Positions 18,409 through 28,165 of a stretch of DNA of 64,000 nt are shown in pieces; the first letter of the stretch is position 1; every line of letters begins with the position of its first letter. The translations under genes were made by a program, and so were the position numbers. The notes below the pieces were generated by a model that saw nothing but the letters and a program-made list of their open reading frames with translations, made no database searches and was not told the DNA's origin. This stretch comes from Actinomycetota bacterium (GTDB lineage Bacteria > Actinomycetota > Actinomycetes > S36-B12 > UBA5976): positions 22,353 to 86,352 of the forward strand of contig WLPX01000006.1 of assembly GCA_009698575.1 (NCBI GenBank), given 5' to 3'.

Positions 18409-18443
18409 TAAAATTAACTTATTGTTCTGCGAGAGGAAAATCA

Positions 18444-19064
18444 GTGAAGCTTCGTGCCATAGCAGCAGCCGTCGTAAGTGCTGCAGTACTTACTGGATGC
18501 GCTGATACCCCAAAGCTTGCCGGTAGTGCAGCAATTATTGATGGCAAGGCTATTTCTGCAGCAACAGTCTCCGAGCGAATTGATCAAGTGCGGTCACAAA
18601 TCCAAATCACCGATCCAGGGTTAGTCAGTGCGGTACCAAGTTTGGTTCAAATTGGCCAGCGCTCTGTTGATCACTTTGTGCTCCATGCCTTAATTGAAGA
18701 AGCGGTGAAGCGAGAAGGAATTAAGATCACTGAGCTAGAGGTAACCTCTTATCGCGACCAAGTTTTTGCACAATACACAAAGGATTCAATCGAAGCGCAG
18801 TTAGTGAGTCAAAATGCGGTTCCTGCAACGGGAGTAGAAGAATTCATGTTCGAAATCTTGGCGCAACGAGCGTTAATGGAAAAACTTGTACCTGGCGGTT
18901 CAAAAACTATTCAAACCCAGGCACTTATTGACTACATGACAAAACTAAGTCAAGAGATTGGCGTGGAACTTAACCCACGTTATGGCAAGTGGGATCCAAG
19001 CAATCTAATTAGTACGCCAGGCGACAAAACATTGTCGGTACCGCTTCCAATTTCATTAGGTTAA
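18444..19064 (+). CDS. Lipoprotein with SurA-N-like chaperone domain
   Basis: 206 aa. A type II signal peptide with lipobox LTGC near residue 19 predicts a lipid-anchored extracytoplasmic protein. The following ~130 residues resemble the N-terminal domain of SurA/PrsA foldases: AAIIDGKAISAATVSERIDQ, then amphipathic helices with EEAVKREGIKITELEV. No PPIase (parvulin) domain follows, so any role would be as chaperone only. GTG start with GAGAGG upstream. The place between mfd and mazG is where mycobacteria also carry a lipoprotein (LpqU), though homology to LpqU is not claimed. Confidence 0.8.
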   Translation: MKLRAIAAAVVSAAVLTGCADTPKLAGSAAIIDGKAISAATVSERIDQVRSQIQITDPGLVSAVPSLVQIGQRSVDHFVLHALIEEAVKREGIKITELEVTSYRDQVFAQYTKDSIEAQLVSQNAVPATGVEEFMFEILAQRALMEKLVPGGSKTIQTQALIDYMTKLSQEIGVELNPRYGKWDPSNLISTPGDKTLSVPLPISLG

Positions 19065-19070
19065 TACTTC

Positions 19071-19730
19071 ATGAGTACACCTGTGGAACAGTTAGTTCAG
19101 GTGATGGATCAACTTCGAAGTCCAGGGGGTTGCCCGTGGGATGCCGAGCAAACTCATGAAAGCTTGGCGCGCTACTTACTAGAGGAAACTTACGAAGCTT
19201 TAGAAGCAATGGATCAAGGAGACTTAGGATCCTTGCGCGAAGAACTAGGAGATCTATTACTCCAAGTTGATTTCCACGCTCGGATCGCCCAAGAAGCGGA
19301 TCCAGAATTCTCTCTTGATGCGATTGCGCAAGGAGTAGTCGAAAAGTTAATTCGTCGCCACCCACATGTCTTTACGGATTTAGTCGTTAGTTCAAACGAA
19401 GAACTGGAAGCTAACTGGGCCAAAATTAAGTCCGAAGAAAAGCATCGCGAGTCAGTTACCGATGGTGTTCCAATTGCGATGCCTGCATTGCAATTGGCAA
19501 CCCAGTTAATCTATCGGGCTCGAAATTCAGATGTTCCCGCAAGTGACTCAAGTCTAAAAAATTCGCTTCGCCAAATCATAGGCGACACTTCGCAAGAACA
19601 AATTGCAGCTCTGCTGGTAGCTACGGTCGAACTTGCTCGAGAAAATGACATAGATGCCGAGTCCGTACTACGCGCTGAAATGATGCGGTATCGCACCAAC
19701 ATTAGACATGCTGAGGGTCTGAAGGATTAA
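19071..19730 (+). CDS. mazG: MazG-family nucleoside triphosphate pyrophosphohydrolase
   Basis: 219 aa. Hydrolyses (d)NTPs to NMPs and pyrophosphate, cleaning the nucleotide pool. The MazG core is clear: PGGCPWDAEQTHESL, LLEETYEALEA, and LREELGDLLLQVDFHARIAQE, with the acidic Mg ligands on paired helices, followed by RRHPHVF and NWAKIKSEEK. Only the first MazG domain is well conserved; the C-terminal ~70 residues are divergent. It follows the lipoprotein gene by 6 bp and precedes eno, as in mycobacteria. Confidence 0.93.
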   Translation: MSTPVEQLVQVMDQLRSPGGCPWDAEQTHESLARYLLEETYEALEAMDQGDLGSLREELGDLLLQVDFHARIAQEADPEFSLDAIAQGVVEKLIRRHPHVFTDLVVSSNEELEANWAKIKSEEKHRESVTDGVPIAMPALQLATQLIYRARNSDVPASDSSLKNSLRQIIGDTSQEQIAALLVATVELARENDIDAESVLRAEMMRYRTNIRHAEGLKD

Positions 19731-19749
19731 GGCACTACAACGGTTTCAG

Positions 19750-19778
19750 TAGACTATTTGTAAGCGAGGAAGCCTCGC
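19750..19778 (+). promoter_or_regulatory. eno promoter -10 (TAGACT) and 5' leader hairpin
   Basis: TAGACT at 19750-19755 is the same hexamer as before metG and marR. Just after the expected start lies a perfect hairpin GCGAGG (19764-19769)-AAG-CCTCGC (19773-19778). The eno GTG is at 19806 with GGAGCG upstream, so this mRNA would have a ~45 nt leader. Confidence 0.4.
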
Positions 19779-19787
19779 CTTAGCTAA

Positions 19788-21083
<1,296 letters not shown>

Positions 21084-21101
21084 ACAAGGCAGACTTATTA
21101 C

Positions 21102-21533
21102 GTGGCACCTTCTCCGAGAATTAATGCGCGTGCAGTAGCAATGATCCTTGCTGGCGTTTTTGTCATGCTCACATTGGCAGTGCCACTAAGAGCGTTGATT
21201 AAGGAACGGCGCGAAATTGGATCTTTAAAGCAACAAGTAACTGCGCAACAAGTCAAAATCGATGATCTAAAAAATCGCCAAGCGCGCCTTGCGGACAAAG
21301 CATATTTAAAGGCTTTAGCGCGAGAGAGACTTAATTATGTTTTCCCTGGTGAAGTCGGCTTTGTAGTTCTAGATGAAGAAACTAATACTGCGATCACAGG
21401 TGTATCTGGGGCATTGGTTCCGAACAACGATGATTCTTGGTACACAAAACTTTGGACAAGTACCAAACTGGCAGATAATCCACCAGCCGAAAATGATCCA
21501 CTTGTTGTGCAATCTGACGACCTCCCTCAGTAG
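21102..21533 (+). CDS. ftsB: FtsB/DivIC-type septum formation initiator
   Basis: 143 aa single-pass membrane protein. A short cytoplasmic N-terminus, a hydrophobic segment (residues ~10-30), then a coiled coil (IKERREIGSLKQQVTAQQ, DDLKNRQARL) and the conserved YLKALARERLNYVFPGE. FtsB/DivIC proteins join FtsL and FtsQ in the divisome. The C-terminal tail is acidic and variable. GTG start; the gene lies 18 bp after eno and 5 bp before DUF501, the usual actinobacterial order. Confidence 0.9.
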   Translation: MAPSPRINARAVAMILAGVFVMLTLAVPLRALIKERREIGSLKQQVTAQQVKIDDLKNRQARLADKAYLKALARERLNYVFPGEVGFVVLDEETNTAITGVSGALVPNNDDSWYTKLWTSTKLADNPPAENDPLVVQSDDLPQ

Positions 21534-21538
21534 GTCAA

Positions 21539-22045
21539 ATGCTCACGCCTGAAGATTTTGCAGCAGTTTCAGCACAACTAGGCCGCGAACCTCGCAGCGT
21601 GATTGACGTGGCGCATAGGTGTTCGTGTGGCCAACCTGATGTTTTGAAAACCTCACCTCGACTAGATGATGGAACTCCGTTTCCTACTTTGTATTACATG
21701 ACTTGTCCCAAAGCCACAGGTGCGATTGGAACTTTAGAAGCCAACGGAGTAATGAAGGAACTTGCTGATGCCTTAGCAGCAGATCCATTGTTAGCTGCAG
21801 AGTATGAAAAAGCACATGAGATTTATTTGCATGAACGAGAAGCCATTGAGCACGTGACCGAAATTGCTGGAATCAGTGCCGGTGGAATGCCCACTCGAGT
21901 TAAATGTCTACATGTATTAATTGGCCATTCGTTAGCAGCTGGACCTGGTGTGAATCCGTTAGGTGATCGGGCTCTAGCAATGCTTAAAGACTGGGGACAA
22001 ACAGGTCCGTGTGGCGGTGATGACCTTGCGGGTAGCAGCAATTGA
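21539..22045 (+). CDS. DUF501 domain protein
   Basis: 168 aa. Matches the actinobacterial DUF501 family (Rv1025 position): HRCSCGQPDVLKTSPRLDDGTPFPT, LYYMTCPKA, MPTRVKCLHVLIGHSLAAGPGVNPLGD. The conserved Cys and His residues suggest a metal site, but no function is established. Its 3' end overlaps the start of the ppx gene by about 26 bp. Confidence 0.9.
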   Translation: MLTPEDFAAVSAQLGREPRSVIDVAHRCSCGQPDVLKTSPRLDDGTPFPTLYYMTCPKATGAIGTLEANGVMKELADALAADPLLAAEYEKAHEIYLHEREAIEHVTEIAGISAGGMPTRVKCLHVLIGHSLAAGPGVNPLGDRALAMLKDWGQTGPCGGDDLAGSSN

Positions 22046-22958
22046 TTGTGGGACAAATTCCATTCGATTATTGATCGCAGACATCGAAGCCGGAAAGTTA
22101 ACGGATGTAGTGCGAACTATGGTGATAGTTCGTTTGGGTGAAGGCGTAGACCAAACAGGACAATTCTCGCAAGCTGCACTGCAGCGAACTTTTGCTGCTG
22201 TCGATACCTATGCAGAATTAATCAATCAACATAAACCCACTCAGATTCGGTTTGTTGCCACGAGCGCAAGTCGAGATGTCTCAAACCGCGACGAGTTTGT
22301 CGCAGGAGTTGTTTCCAGATTGGGAATTGAACCCGATGTCATCAGCGGTGATGAAGAAGCCGCGCTTTCTTTTCTTGGGGCAACTGCAGATTTAGTAAAT
22401 GATGCCAACCCACCAGAAGCACCCTTCTTGGTTGTGGACATCGGCGGCGGCTCCACTGAGTTTGTCTTAGGAACTACAAAGCCAACGGCAGCAATAAGCA
22501 CCAATGTGGGTTGCGTGCGGATGACCGAGCGTCACTTAGTTAGCGATCCACCCACGGCCGAAGAGATTGCCGCAGCCACTGCTGACATCGAAGCAGCAAT
22601 CGACTTGGCTTGGTTAGCAGTGCCGGTATCCCAAGCGCACAGCTTGATTGGATTAGCAGGTTCCGTTACGACAGTCGCAGCACTAGCCCTTGGACTATCT
22701 GAATATGATTCAACTGCAATACATGGCAGTCGAATCTCAGCTGCTGACGTTCACCGCGTGACCCAAGACTTACTAGCTATGACTCGAGCAGATCGGGCTA
22801 AATTAGGCCCAATGCATGAGGGTCGAATTGACGTTATTGGCTCAGGTGCGCTGGTCCTAGATCGCATCATGGCCAGAACTGGGATGACCGAAGTCGTTGT
22901 CTCTGAGCGTGACATCCTAGATGGCATCGCCCGCGCACTAGTTTCTAACCCCAGTTAG
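22020..22958 (+). CDS. ppx: Exopolyphosphatase / pppGpp phosphohydrolase (Ppx/GppA)
   Basis: 312 aa from ATG 22020; GTG codons at 22011 and 22017 are in-frame alternatives. ASKHA-fold phosphatase acting on polyphosphate and/or pppGpp. Motifs: VAAIDCGTNSIRLLIAD (phosphate 1 loop), ATSASRDVSNRDEF, and DIGGGSTEF (phosphate 2 loop). It lacks the HD-type C-terminal extension, so it is the short actinobacterial form. The gene overlaps the DUF501 gene and is followed by a tRNA gene. Confidence 0.93.
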   Translation: MTLRVAAIDCGTNSIRLLIADIEAGKLTDVVRTMVIVRLGEGVDQTGQFSQAALQRTFAAVDTYAELINQHKPTQIRFVATSASRDVSNRDEFVAGVVSRLGIEPDVISGDEEAALSFLGATADLVNDANPPEAPFLVVDIGGGSTEFVLGTTKPTAAISTNVGCVRMTERHLVSDPPTAEEIAAATADIEAAIDLAWLAVPVSQAHSLIGLAGSVTTVAALALGLSEYDSTAIHGSRISAADVHRVTQDLLAMTRADRAKLGPMHEGRIDVIGSGALVLDRIMARTGMTEVVVSERDILDGIARALVSNPS

Positions 22959-23004
22959 GAACTTTTGGGATTACCTGTCAGGATTAAGCGGTGGAAAACA
23001 CCAC

Positions 23005-23082
23005 GCCCCTGTAGCCCAATCGGTTAGAGGCACACGACTTAAAATCGTGCCAGTGTCGGTTCAAGTCCGACCAGGGGTACCA
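23005..23082 (+). tRNA. tRNA with UAA anticodon (Leu), short variable arm
   Basis: Cloverleaf by hand: acceptor GCCCCTG/CAGGGGT (first pair G-U), discriminator A, encoded CCA at 23080-23082. Anticodon stem CACGA/TCGTG with loop CTTAAAA gives anticodon TAA. T-arm GTCGG-TTCAAGT-CCGAC. The variable region is only five bases (CCAGT), not the long arm normal in leucine tRNAs. By codon it should read UUA; the class I shape is unusual and is listed as a finding. Confidence 0.88.
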
Positions 23083-23164
23083 AATCCTAGGGTTTAAAAA
23101 GCTAGGTTTAGGGGTAGAAACATCACAAGTCGAGGGTCAAAAAGATTCTCAACGGGAGGAATAA

Positions 23165-23911
23165 ATGAGTAATCCAGTATTGGTTCGCGCAACCGGTGAA
23201 ACCTTAAATCCAGAAACCGGTGCAATCACTTCGCCAACTTTCACCGGCGCCCGCATGACGATGGATGATGTCATCGTCAAATCTGGGATGTTGTTTGTAA
23301 TTCTCTTAGTCGGAGCTTTTGTAGGTTGGACAGTTCCAGGCCTAACTTTCGTGGCATTTTTCGTAGGTATGGGACTTGCCTTTGCCAACATTTTCAAGAA
23401 AGAAGTGAGCCCAGCTTTAGTTTTGGCTTATGGCGTAGCTGAGGGTGTTTTCCTCGGTGGCATAAGTAAGTGGTATTCCATGGCCTATGCCGATACCGCA
23501 CCGAATTTAGTTTCCCAGGCAGTCATGGGAACGCTCATTGCATTCGGCACCATGTTGTTCCTGTACAAGTCTGGAATTATCAAAGTTAATGGCAAGTTCA
23601 AAAAGATATTCATGGTTGCCATGGTTTCGTACCTGGTTATTGCTGTGGCTTCTTTGATCTCGAGCCTCGTTGGAGTGGGTGGCGGCTGGGGCTTCTACGG
23701 CGTTGGTGGACTTGGCCTGCTGCTCTGCGTAGCTGGAGTAGGTCTAGCTGCGTTCTCATTGGTAATGGACTTTGAGTTGATCACCCAAACGATTGCAGTG
23801 GGTGCACCAGAAAAAGAATCCTGGCGCATGGCCTTTGGTTTGATGGTGACACTGGTTTGGCTTTACCTTGAACTACTTCGCCTCCTAGCCATTTTGCAGG
23901 GGCGCGATTAA
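23165..23911 (+). CDS. Bax inhibitor-1/YccA-family membrane protein
   Basis: 248 aa. After a ~35-residue soluble N-terminus (NPVLVRATGETLNPETGA, typical of actinobacterial members) there are about seven hydrophobic helices, with conserved YGVAEGVFLGGIS and a C-terminal MDFELITQTIAVGAPEKESWRMAFGL followed by LVWLYLELLRLLAIL. Related proteins include Ca2+-leak channels; the role in actinobacteria is undefined. GGGAGG lies upstream of the ATG. A strong terminator follows. Confidence 0.9.
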   Translation: MSNPVLVRATGETLNPETGAITSPTFTGARMTMDDVIVKSGMLFVILLVGAFVGWTVPGLTFVAFFVGMGLAFANIFKKEVSPALVLAYGVAEGVFLGGISKWYSMAYADTAPNLVSQAVMGTLIAFGTMLFLYKSGIIKVNGKFKKIFMVAMVSYLVIAVASLISSLVGVGGGWGFYGVGGLGLLLCVAGVGLAAFSLVMDFELITQTIAVGAPEKESWRMAFGLMVTLVWLYLELLRLLAILQGRD

Positions 23912-23926
23912 TCAAAAATTAAGCAA

Positions 23927-23959
23927 ACAAAAGGGGCTGGCACTGCTGGCCCCTTTTGT
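23927..23959 (+). terminator. Intrinsic terminator after the Bax1-like gene
   Basis: Perfect 11 bp stem ACAAAAGGGGC / GCCCCTTTTGT (23927-23937 with 23949-23959) around an 11 nt loop. The A-run and T-run are part of the stem, so it could act in both directions. Confidence 0.85.
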
Positions 23960-23996
23960 ATGTGCGAAAACTGCAAAACCTTGGCAAAGTAGTCTC

Positions 23997-24575
23997 ATGA
24001 GCGAAATGCACCTAGTTTTGAATTCCGATCTCCGCGGTCCATGGCCACAAGGTACTGAAGTTATCTACTTTGGCATGGGTTGTTTTTGGGGAGCAGAAAA
24101 GAAACTGTGGGTGATACCTGGGGTGGTTAGCACTGCTGTTGGCTACATGGGCGGAACTGCAAGTGATCCAACTTACCCATTAGTTTGTACTGGTTCGACT
24201 GGACACAGCGAGATAGTCCTAGTTGCCTATGATCCAGCAAAGACATCGGTTTATAACTTGCTCAAGTGCTTCTGGGAAAACCACGATCCAACCCAAGGTA
24301 ATCGCCAAGGAAATGACATTGGGTCGCAGTATCGAAGTGCGGTTTATTGGACTAACTCAAGTCAAGAAGATTTGGTTCGACAGACGCGCGATGCTTACAA
24401 CACAATTCTCGTAAGCAAAGGTTTTGATCCAATAACTACTGAACTCGCGCCTGCAAGTGACTTTAAATTCTGGTACGCCGAGGAATATCATCAGCAGTAC
24501 TTAATCAAAAATCCAAACGGTTATGACTGCCATGCTCACACTGGAATTTTGTTACCTGAAATGGCAACCAGCTAA
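23997..24575 (+). CDS. msrA: Peptide-methionine (S)-S-oxide reductase
   Basis: 192 aa. Repairs methionine-S-sulfoxide in proteins. Catalytic GCFWGAE at residues 28-34 (Cys29), then GYMGGTASDPTYPLVCTGSTGHSE, FWENHDPTQGNRQGNDIGSQYRS and EEYHQQYL, all diagnostic for MsrA. The first ~20 residues are the N-terminal extension usual in the longer MsrA forms. The 3' end overlaps the convergent MFS gene by 4 bp (CTAA). Confidence 0.97.
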   Translation: MSEMHLVLNSDLRGPWPQGTEVIYFGMGCFWGAEKKLWVIPGVVSTAVGYMGGTASDPTYPLVCTGSTGHSEIVLVAYDPAKTSVYNLLKCFWENHDPTQGNRQGNDIGSQYRSAVYWTNSSQEDLVRQTRDAYNTILVSKGFDPITTELAPASDFKFWYAEEYHQQYLIKNPNGYDCHAHTGILLPEMATS

Positions 24576-25804
24576 CTTGCAGTTGTTGCTATAACTTTTG
24601 GCTTACGAGTTTCGGGCATAAACATTACGAGCACACTCGTTGCCGAAGCTACGAGCAAACTTGCCAAGAACGGCCACTTAAAGCCGCCAGTAGTGTCTGC
24701 GAGATAGCCGAAAAGTAATGGCCCAGCAACAATTCCCAGGTCACTCATCATTTGATAAGTAGCAACAACCGGTCCGCCTTTTTTGCCATCAACTATGTCG
24801 CCGACCACCGCAGATGGTGCTCCACCTAAGAACGCTGCGCCAACACCCATTGCAACCATGGCACCGTAAAACCCAATTAATGTTTCGCTCATTACCAAAC
24901 ACAGCATGGCTGCAACAAGTGCCAGAGTTCCGATAATCATCGAAGGCTTTCGGCCTTTGGTATCAGTCATTCGTCCAGCCGGCATTAGTAATGATGCCTG
25001 CACAATACTGGTCGCCAAGAATCCATAACTAGAAGTTGCGGGACTTTTTTGTAGAACTGAAACGACAAAAAGTGGGATCAAAGCTGACCGCAAGCCAAAT
25101 GAAGTCATGCCACTTGAAAGATTTACTACTAAGGCTGTCCAGTAAGCGCGAAACTTTAGCGCTACCCGAAGTGCCATGGCTGGTTCTTGCAGTTCCGTAG
25201 CTTGGGATGAGTCTTTAGTCGGATGACCCAAGCCTTTTGGTAGCGCGAAGTAGGCAGTTAGTGCTGCGGCGGTAAGTGTGGCTGCATACACAAAGAACGG
25301 AGCTCGGATACTGATTCCAACTATTAGGCCGCCAACTGCTGGACCAGCGAGGCCACCGAATAGGAACCCACTTTGATAAGTACTGGCAGCGCGGCCGCGA
25401 TGCGCAGAGTCAACTGTACGAAGTAATAACGACATCGAAGATACGGTGAACATGGCCGATCCAGTACCGCCAATTCCGCGCAACAGAATTAATTGTTCGA
25501 ATGATTGGGAAACTCCAGCAAGTGCACTAGATAGTGCAACAATGCTCAAGCCAATCCAAAGCACGCTACGTTCGCCGATCTTGTTCACTAACCAACCACT
25601 TGGAGCAGCACTAATAAAACGCATTAAGGCAAAGACGCTAATGACTGAGCTAGCAGCAAATGCCGAGACGTGAAAAGACTGGGCAAAAACCGGAATGATT
25701 GGTGCCACAATGCCAAAGCCAAGTGCGACACAAAATGCGACAGCAGTTAATACCGGAACTTCAGCAGGTAAATCTTTGAAGTAACGATCGAGGAGATTGC
25801 GCAT
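24572..25804 (-). CDS. MFS transporter (drug efflux type)
   Basis: 410 aa with about 12 predicted membrane helices. MFS signature-like loops GWLVNKIGERSVLWIGL between TM2 and TM3, and GRMTDTKGRKPSMIIG at the equivalent place in the second half, with RGIGGTGSAMF in helix 4. It resembles the DHA1 multidrug/sugar efflux group; the substrate is not inferable. It lies 2 bp downstream of ilvA on the same strand, so it may be co-transcribed with threonine deaminase. Confidence 0.88.
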   Translation of the reverse strand: MRNLLDRYFKDLPAEVPVLTAVAFCVALGFGIVAPIIPVFAQSFHVSAFAASSVISVFALMRFISAAPSGWLVNKIGERSVLWIGLSIVALSSALAGVSQSFEQLILLRGIGGTGSAMFTVSSMSLLLRTVDSAHRGRAASTYQSGFLFGGLAGPAVGGLIVGISIRAPFFVYAATLTAAALTAYFALPKGLGHPTKDSSQATELQEPAMALRVALKFRAYWTALVVNLSSGMTSFGLRSALIPLFVVSVLQKSPATSSYGFLATSIVQASLLMPAGRMTDTKGRKPSMIIGTLALVAAMLCLVMSETLIGFYGAMVAMGVGAAFLGGAPSAVVGDIVDGKKGGPVVATYQMMSDLGIVAGPLLFGYLADTTGGFKWPFLASLLVASATSVLVMFMPETRKPKVIATTAS

Positions 25805-25806
25805 GA

Positions 25807-27018
25807 TTAGTAGTGAGTCACCACTTCAAAGCCCTGCGCAATGATCTGATTCAAAATTTGCTCACGGTGTTCAAATCCACGAGTTTCGAGCTCAAGCTCC
25901 ACGTCAACTTCACTGATGGCCAGTGCTGGATTCATGTGAGTATGAGAAACCTGAATGATGTTGGTGCCCATGTCACCAACACAGCTGACTAATTTGGCTA
26001 ACGCACCCGGTTGATCTGCAAGCCGAATTTGAACCATCAAGAATCTGCCGGAGGTTGCAAGGCCAGTGCGTAAAACGCGATTCAATAACAACGGATCGAT
26101 GTTGCCTCCTGAAAGGCTCGCCACAACTGGTCCTTCGAAAGCTTCTGGATCATCCAAGATCGCAGCAACTGCAGCAATGCCAGCTGGCTCAACTTGTAGT
26201 TTGCTTCGTTCTAATGTCAGCAGCAGAGCCCTCGCCAATGATGCTTCACTGACTGTGCGAATTTCATCTACGTATTCGGAAATAATTTTGAATGGAACAT
26301 CACCGGGCTTACCAACAGCAATACCATCAGCCATAGTCGACATCTTTGGCAACATTTGCGGTGAGCCAGCAGCCAGTGAAGGTGGATACGCGGCAGCCAT
26401 TTCGGCTTGAACTCCAATTACTTTGACATCGGGGCGCAAACTTTTAATTGCTAGGGCAGTGCCAGCAAGTAAACCGCCGCCGCCTGTACAAACTACAACT
26501 GTTTTCACATCTGGATTTTGTTCCAGAATTTCCAGTCCCATGGTTCCTTGACCAGCGACAATATGTTCGTGGTCAAAGGGATGGATAAAGATTGCGCCAG
26601 ACTGCTCCGAGAATTCAAATGCTGCCACTAATGTTTCATCAATTGTTTTGCCATGAAACTTTACGGTGGCGCCGTAACCAACTGTGGCCTGGAACTTAGG
26701 CAGTGGTGCACCAAGCGGCATAAAGATTGTGGCTTCGATACCAAGAATCTGCGCAGCTAGTGCAACACCTTGTGCGTGATTGCCAGCACTTGCTGCAACT
26801 ACACCACGAGCCCGCTCGGCTTCAGATAGTCGAGCGATTCGGTTGTAGGCGCCACGAATTTTAAATGACCCAGCTCGCTGCAAGTTTTCACACTTAAAGG
26901 AAACATTTACGCCGTACTTTTTCTCAATCCAGCCAGCAGAAAGGCTTGGTGTGTGACGAATCACTCCGTCAAGGAGCGAGGCCGCATCTCGGATGTCATC
27001 GAGGTTCACTGGTTTCAC
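25807..27018 (-). CDS. ilvA: Threonine ammonia-lyase (threonine dehydratase) with ACT domain
   Basis: 403 aa PLP enzyme converting threonine to 2-oxobutyrate plus ammonia, the first step to isoleucine. Lys53 in GSFKIRGAYNRI binds PLP; ASAGNHAQGVA and CTGGGGLLAG are the substrate and phosphate loops. The C-terminal ~75 residues form a single ACT-like domain (MVQIRLADQPGALAKLV). This length with one ACT domain fits the TdcB/IlvA-short group, so catabolic use is also possible. GTG start. Its likely promoter is in the 146 bp gap shared with the divergent ABC genes. Confidence 0.93.
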   Translation of the reverse strand: MKPVNLDDIRDAASLLDGVIRHTPSLSAGWIEKKYGVNVSFKCENLQRAGSFKIRGAYNRIARLSEAERARGVVAASAGNHAQGVALAAQILGIEATIFMPLGAPLPKFQATVGYGATVKFHGKTIDETLVAAFEFSEQSGAIFIHPFDHEHIVAGQGTMGLEILEQNPDVKTVVVCTGGGGLLAGTALAIKSLRPDVKVIGVQAEMAAAYPPSLAAGSPQMLPKMSTMADGIAVGKPGDVPFKIISEYVDEIRTVSEASLARALLLTLERSKLQVEPAGIAAVAAILDDPEAFEGPVVASLSGGNIDPLLLNRVLRTGLATSGRFLMVQIRLADQPGALAKLVSCVGDMGTNIIQVSHTHMNPALAISEVDVELELETRGFEHREQILNQIIAQGFEVVTHY

Positions 27019-27164
27019 TAGTCAATGTTGGCACGGACAGGCTTAACAATCTAATTACCAAGTTTCAATAGTGATTCAGCCCACGGTGGAATGTAAGAAT
27101 ATCGAGCATCCATTCGTTGGTAAGTTAGGGGTAGAAATAAACCCCCTTAAGGATTAAGGCGAAT

Positions 27165-28163
27165 ATGACTCTGGCAATTAAAGCATCAGGATTGGCGAAA
27201 GCTTATGGAGATGTCATTGCACTTAATGGAATCGACATCGAAGTTGAGCAAGGAACGGTACTTGGCTTACTGGGACCAAATGGTTCTGGCAAGACCACGA
27301 CAGTGCGAATCCTTGCAACCTTGCTACAGGCCGATAGTGGGTCGGCAAGTGTTGGCGGCTTTGACGTTGCAACCCAACAAGATGAGGTTCGAAGTGTCAT
27401 TGGCCTAACTGGTCAATATGCCGCAGTTGATGAGTACTTAACTGGTCGGGAAAATCTGGAATTATTCGGTCGCCTTTTTCACTTAAGTAAATTCGACGCC
27501 GCTAAACGTGCCGCCGAGTTATTGGATCGATTCGATCTCACCGATGCAGCTGATCGTGGCATCAAGGGTTACTCAGGTGGCATGCGCAGACGCTTAGACC
27601 TCGCTGCCTCATTAATCGGTCGTCCTAACGTGTTGTTCTTGGATGAGCCAACTACCGGTTTAGATCCACGTAGTCGTCAAGGTATGTGGGAAGTCATTGA
27701 AGCTTTAGTTGCTGATGGCACCACAGTATTGCTGACAACTCAATATTTAGAAGAAGCCGATCAACTTGCTGATCGTATTGTGGTTTTGGATCATGGAAAT
27801 GTAATTGCCCAAGGCACATCTGACCAATTGAAGTCACAAGTGGGTGGCGATCGAATTGAGATCGTTTTAGAAAATGTCAGCGAAATTGCTCGGGCTGCTG
27901 AACTAATTGCAGAATTTGGTTCGGCACCTGCCACGACCGAAGATGTCACTAAGACTGTGCTGTTACCAGTTGCTGGTGGCTCGACTGCAATCGTGAACAT
28001 CGTGCGCAAACTTGATGAAAATAAGATCTCGATTGCTGACATTGCACTCCGCAGACCAACACTTGATGATGTGTTCCTGAGCTTGACTGGGCATGCTGCC
28101 GAAGATAAAACGGAAACTCTTGATTCCCCGAAAGGCCGTCGCGGCCGTAAGGCAAGGAGATAG
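27165..28163 (+). CDS. ABC exporter ATP-binding subunit, DrrA type
   Basis: 332 aa. Walker A GPNGSGKTTT, Q-loop region GLTGQYAAVDEYLTGRENL, signature YSGGMRRRLDLAASL, Walker B VLFLDEPTTGLDPRSR, and the H-loop. The C-terminal ~100 residues are the DUF4162-like extension of daunorubicin-resistance ATPases, ending in an Arg/Lys-rich tail. It partners the permease that follows 2 bp later. The cargo (drug or lipid) is unknown. Confidence 0.92.
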   Translation: MTLAIKASGLAKAYGDVIALNGIDIEVEQGTVLGLLGPNGSGKTTTVRILATLLQADSGSASVGGFDVATQQDEVRSVIGLTGQYAAVDEYLTGRENLELFGRLFHLSKFDAAKRAAELLDRFDLTDAADRGIKGYSGGMRRRLDLAASLIGRPNVLFLDEPTTGLDPRSRQGMWEVIEALVADGTTVLLTTQYLEEADQLADRIVVLDHGNVIAQGTSDQLKSQVGGDRIEIVLENVSEIARAAELIAEFGSAPATTEDVTKTVLLPVAGGSTAIVNIVRKLDENKISIADIALRRPTLDDVFLSLTGHAAEDKTETLDSPKGRRGRKARR

Positions 28164-28165
28164 CT

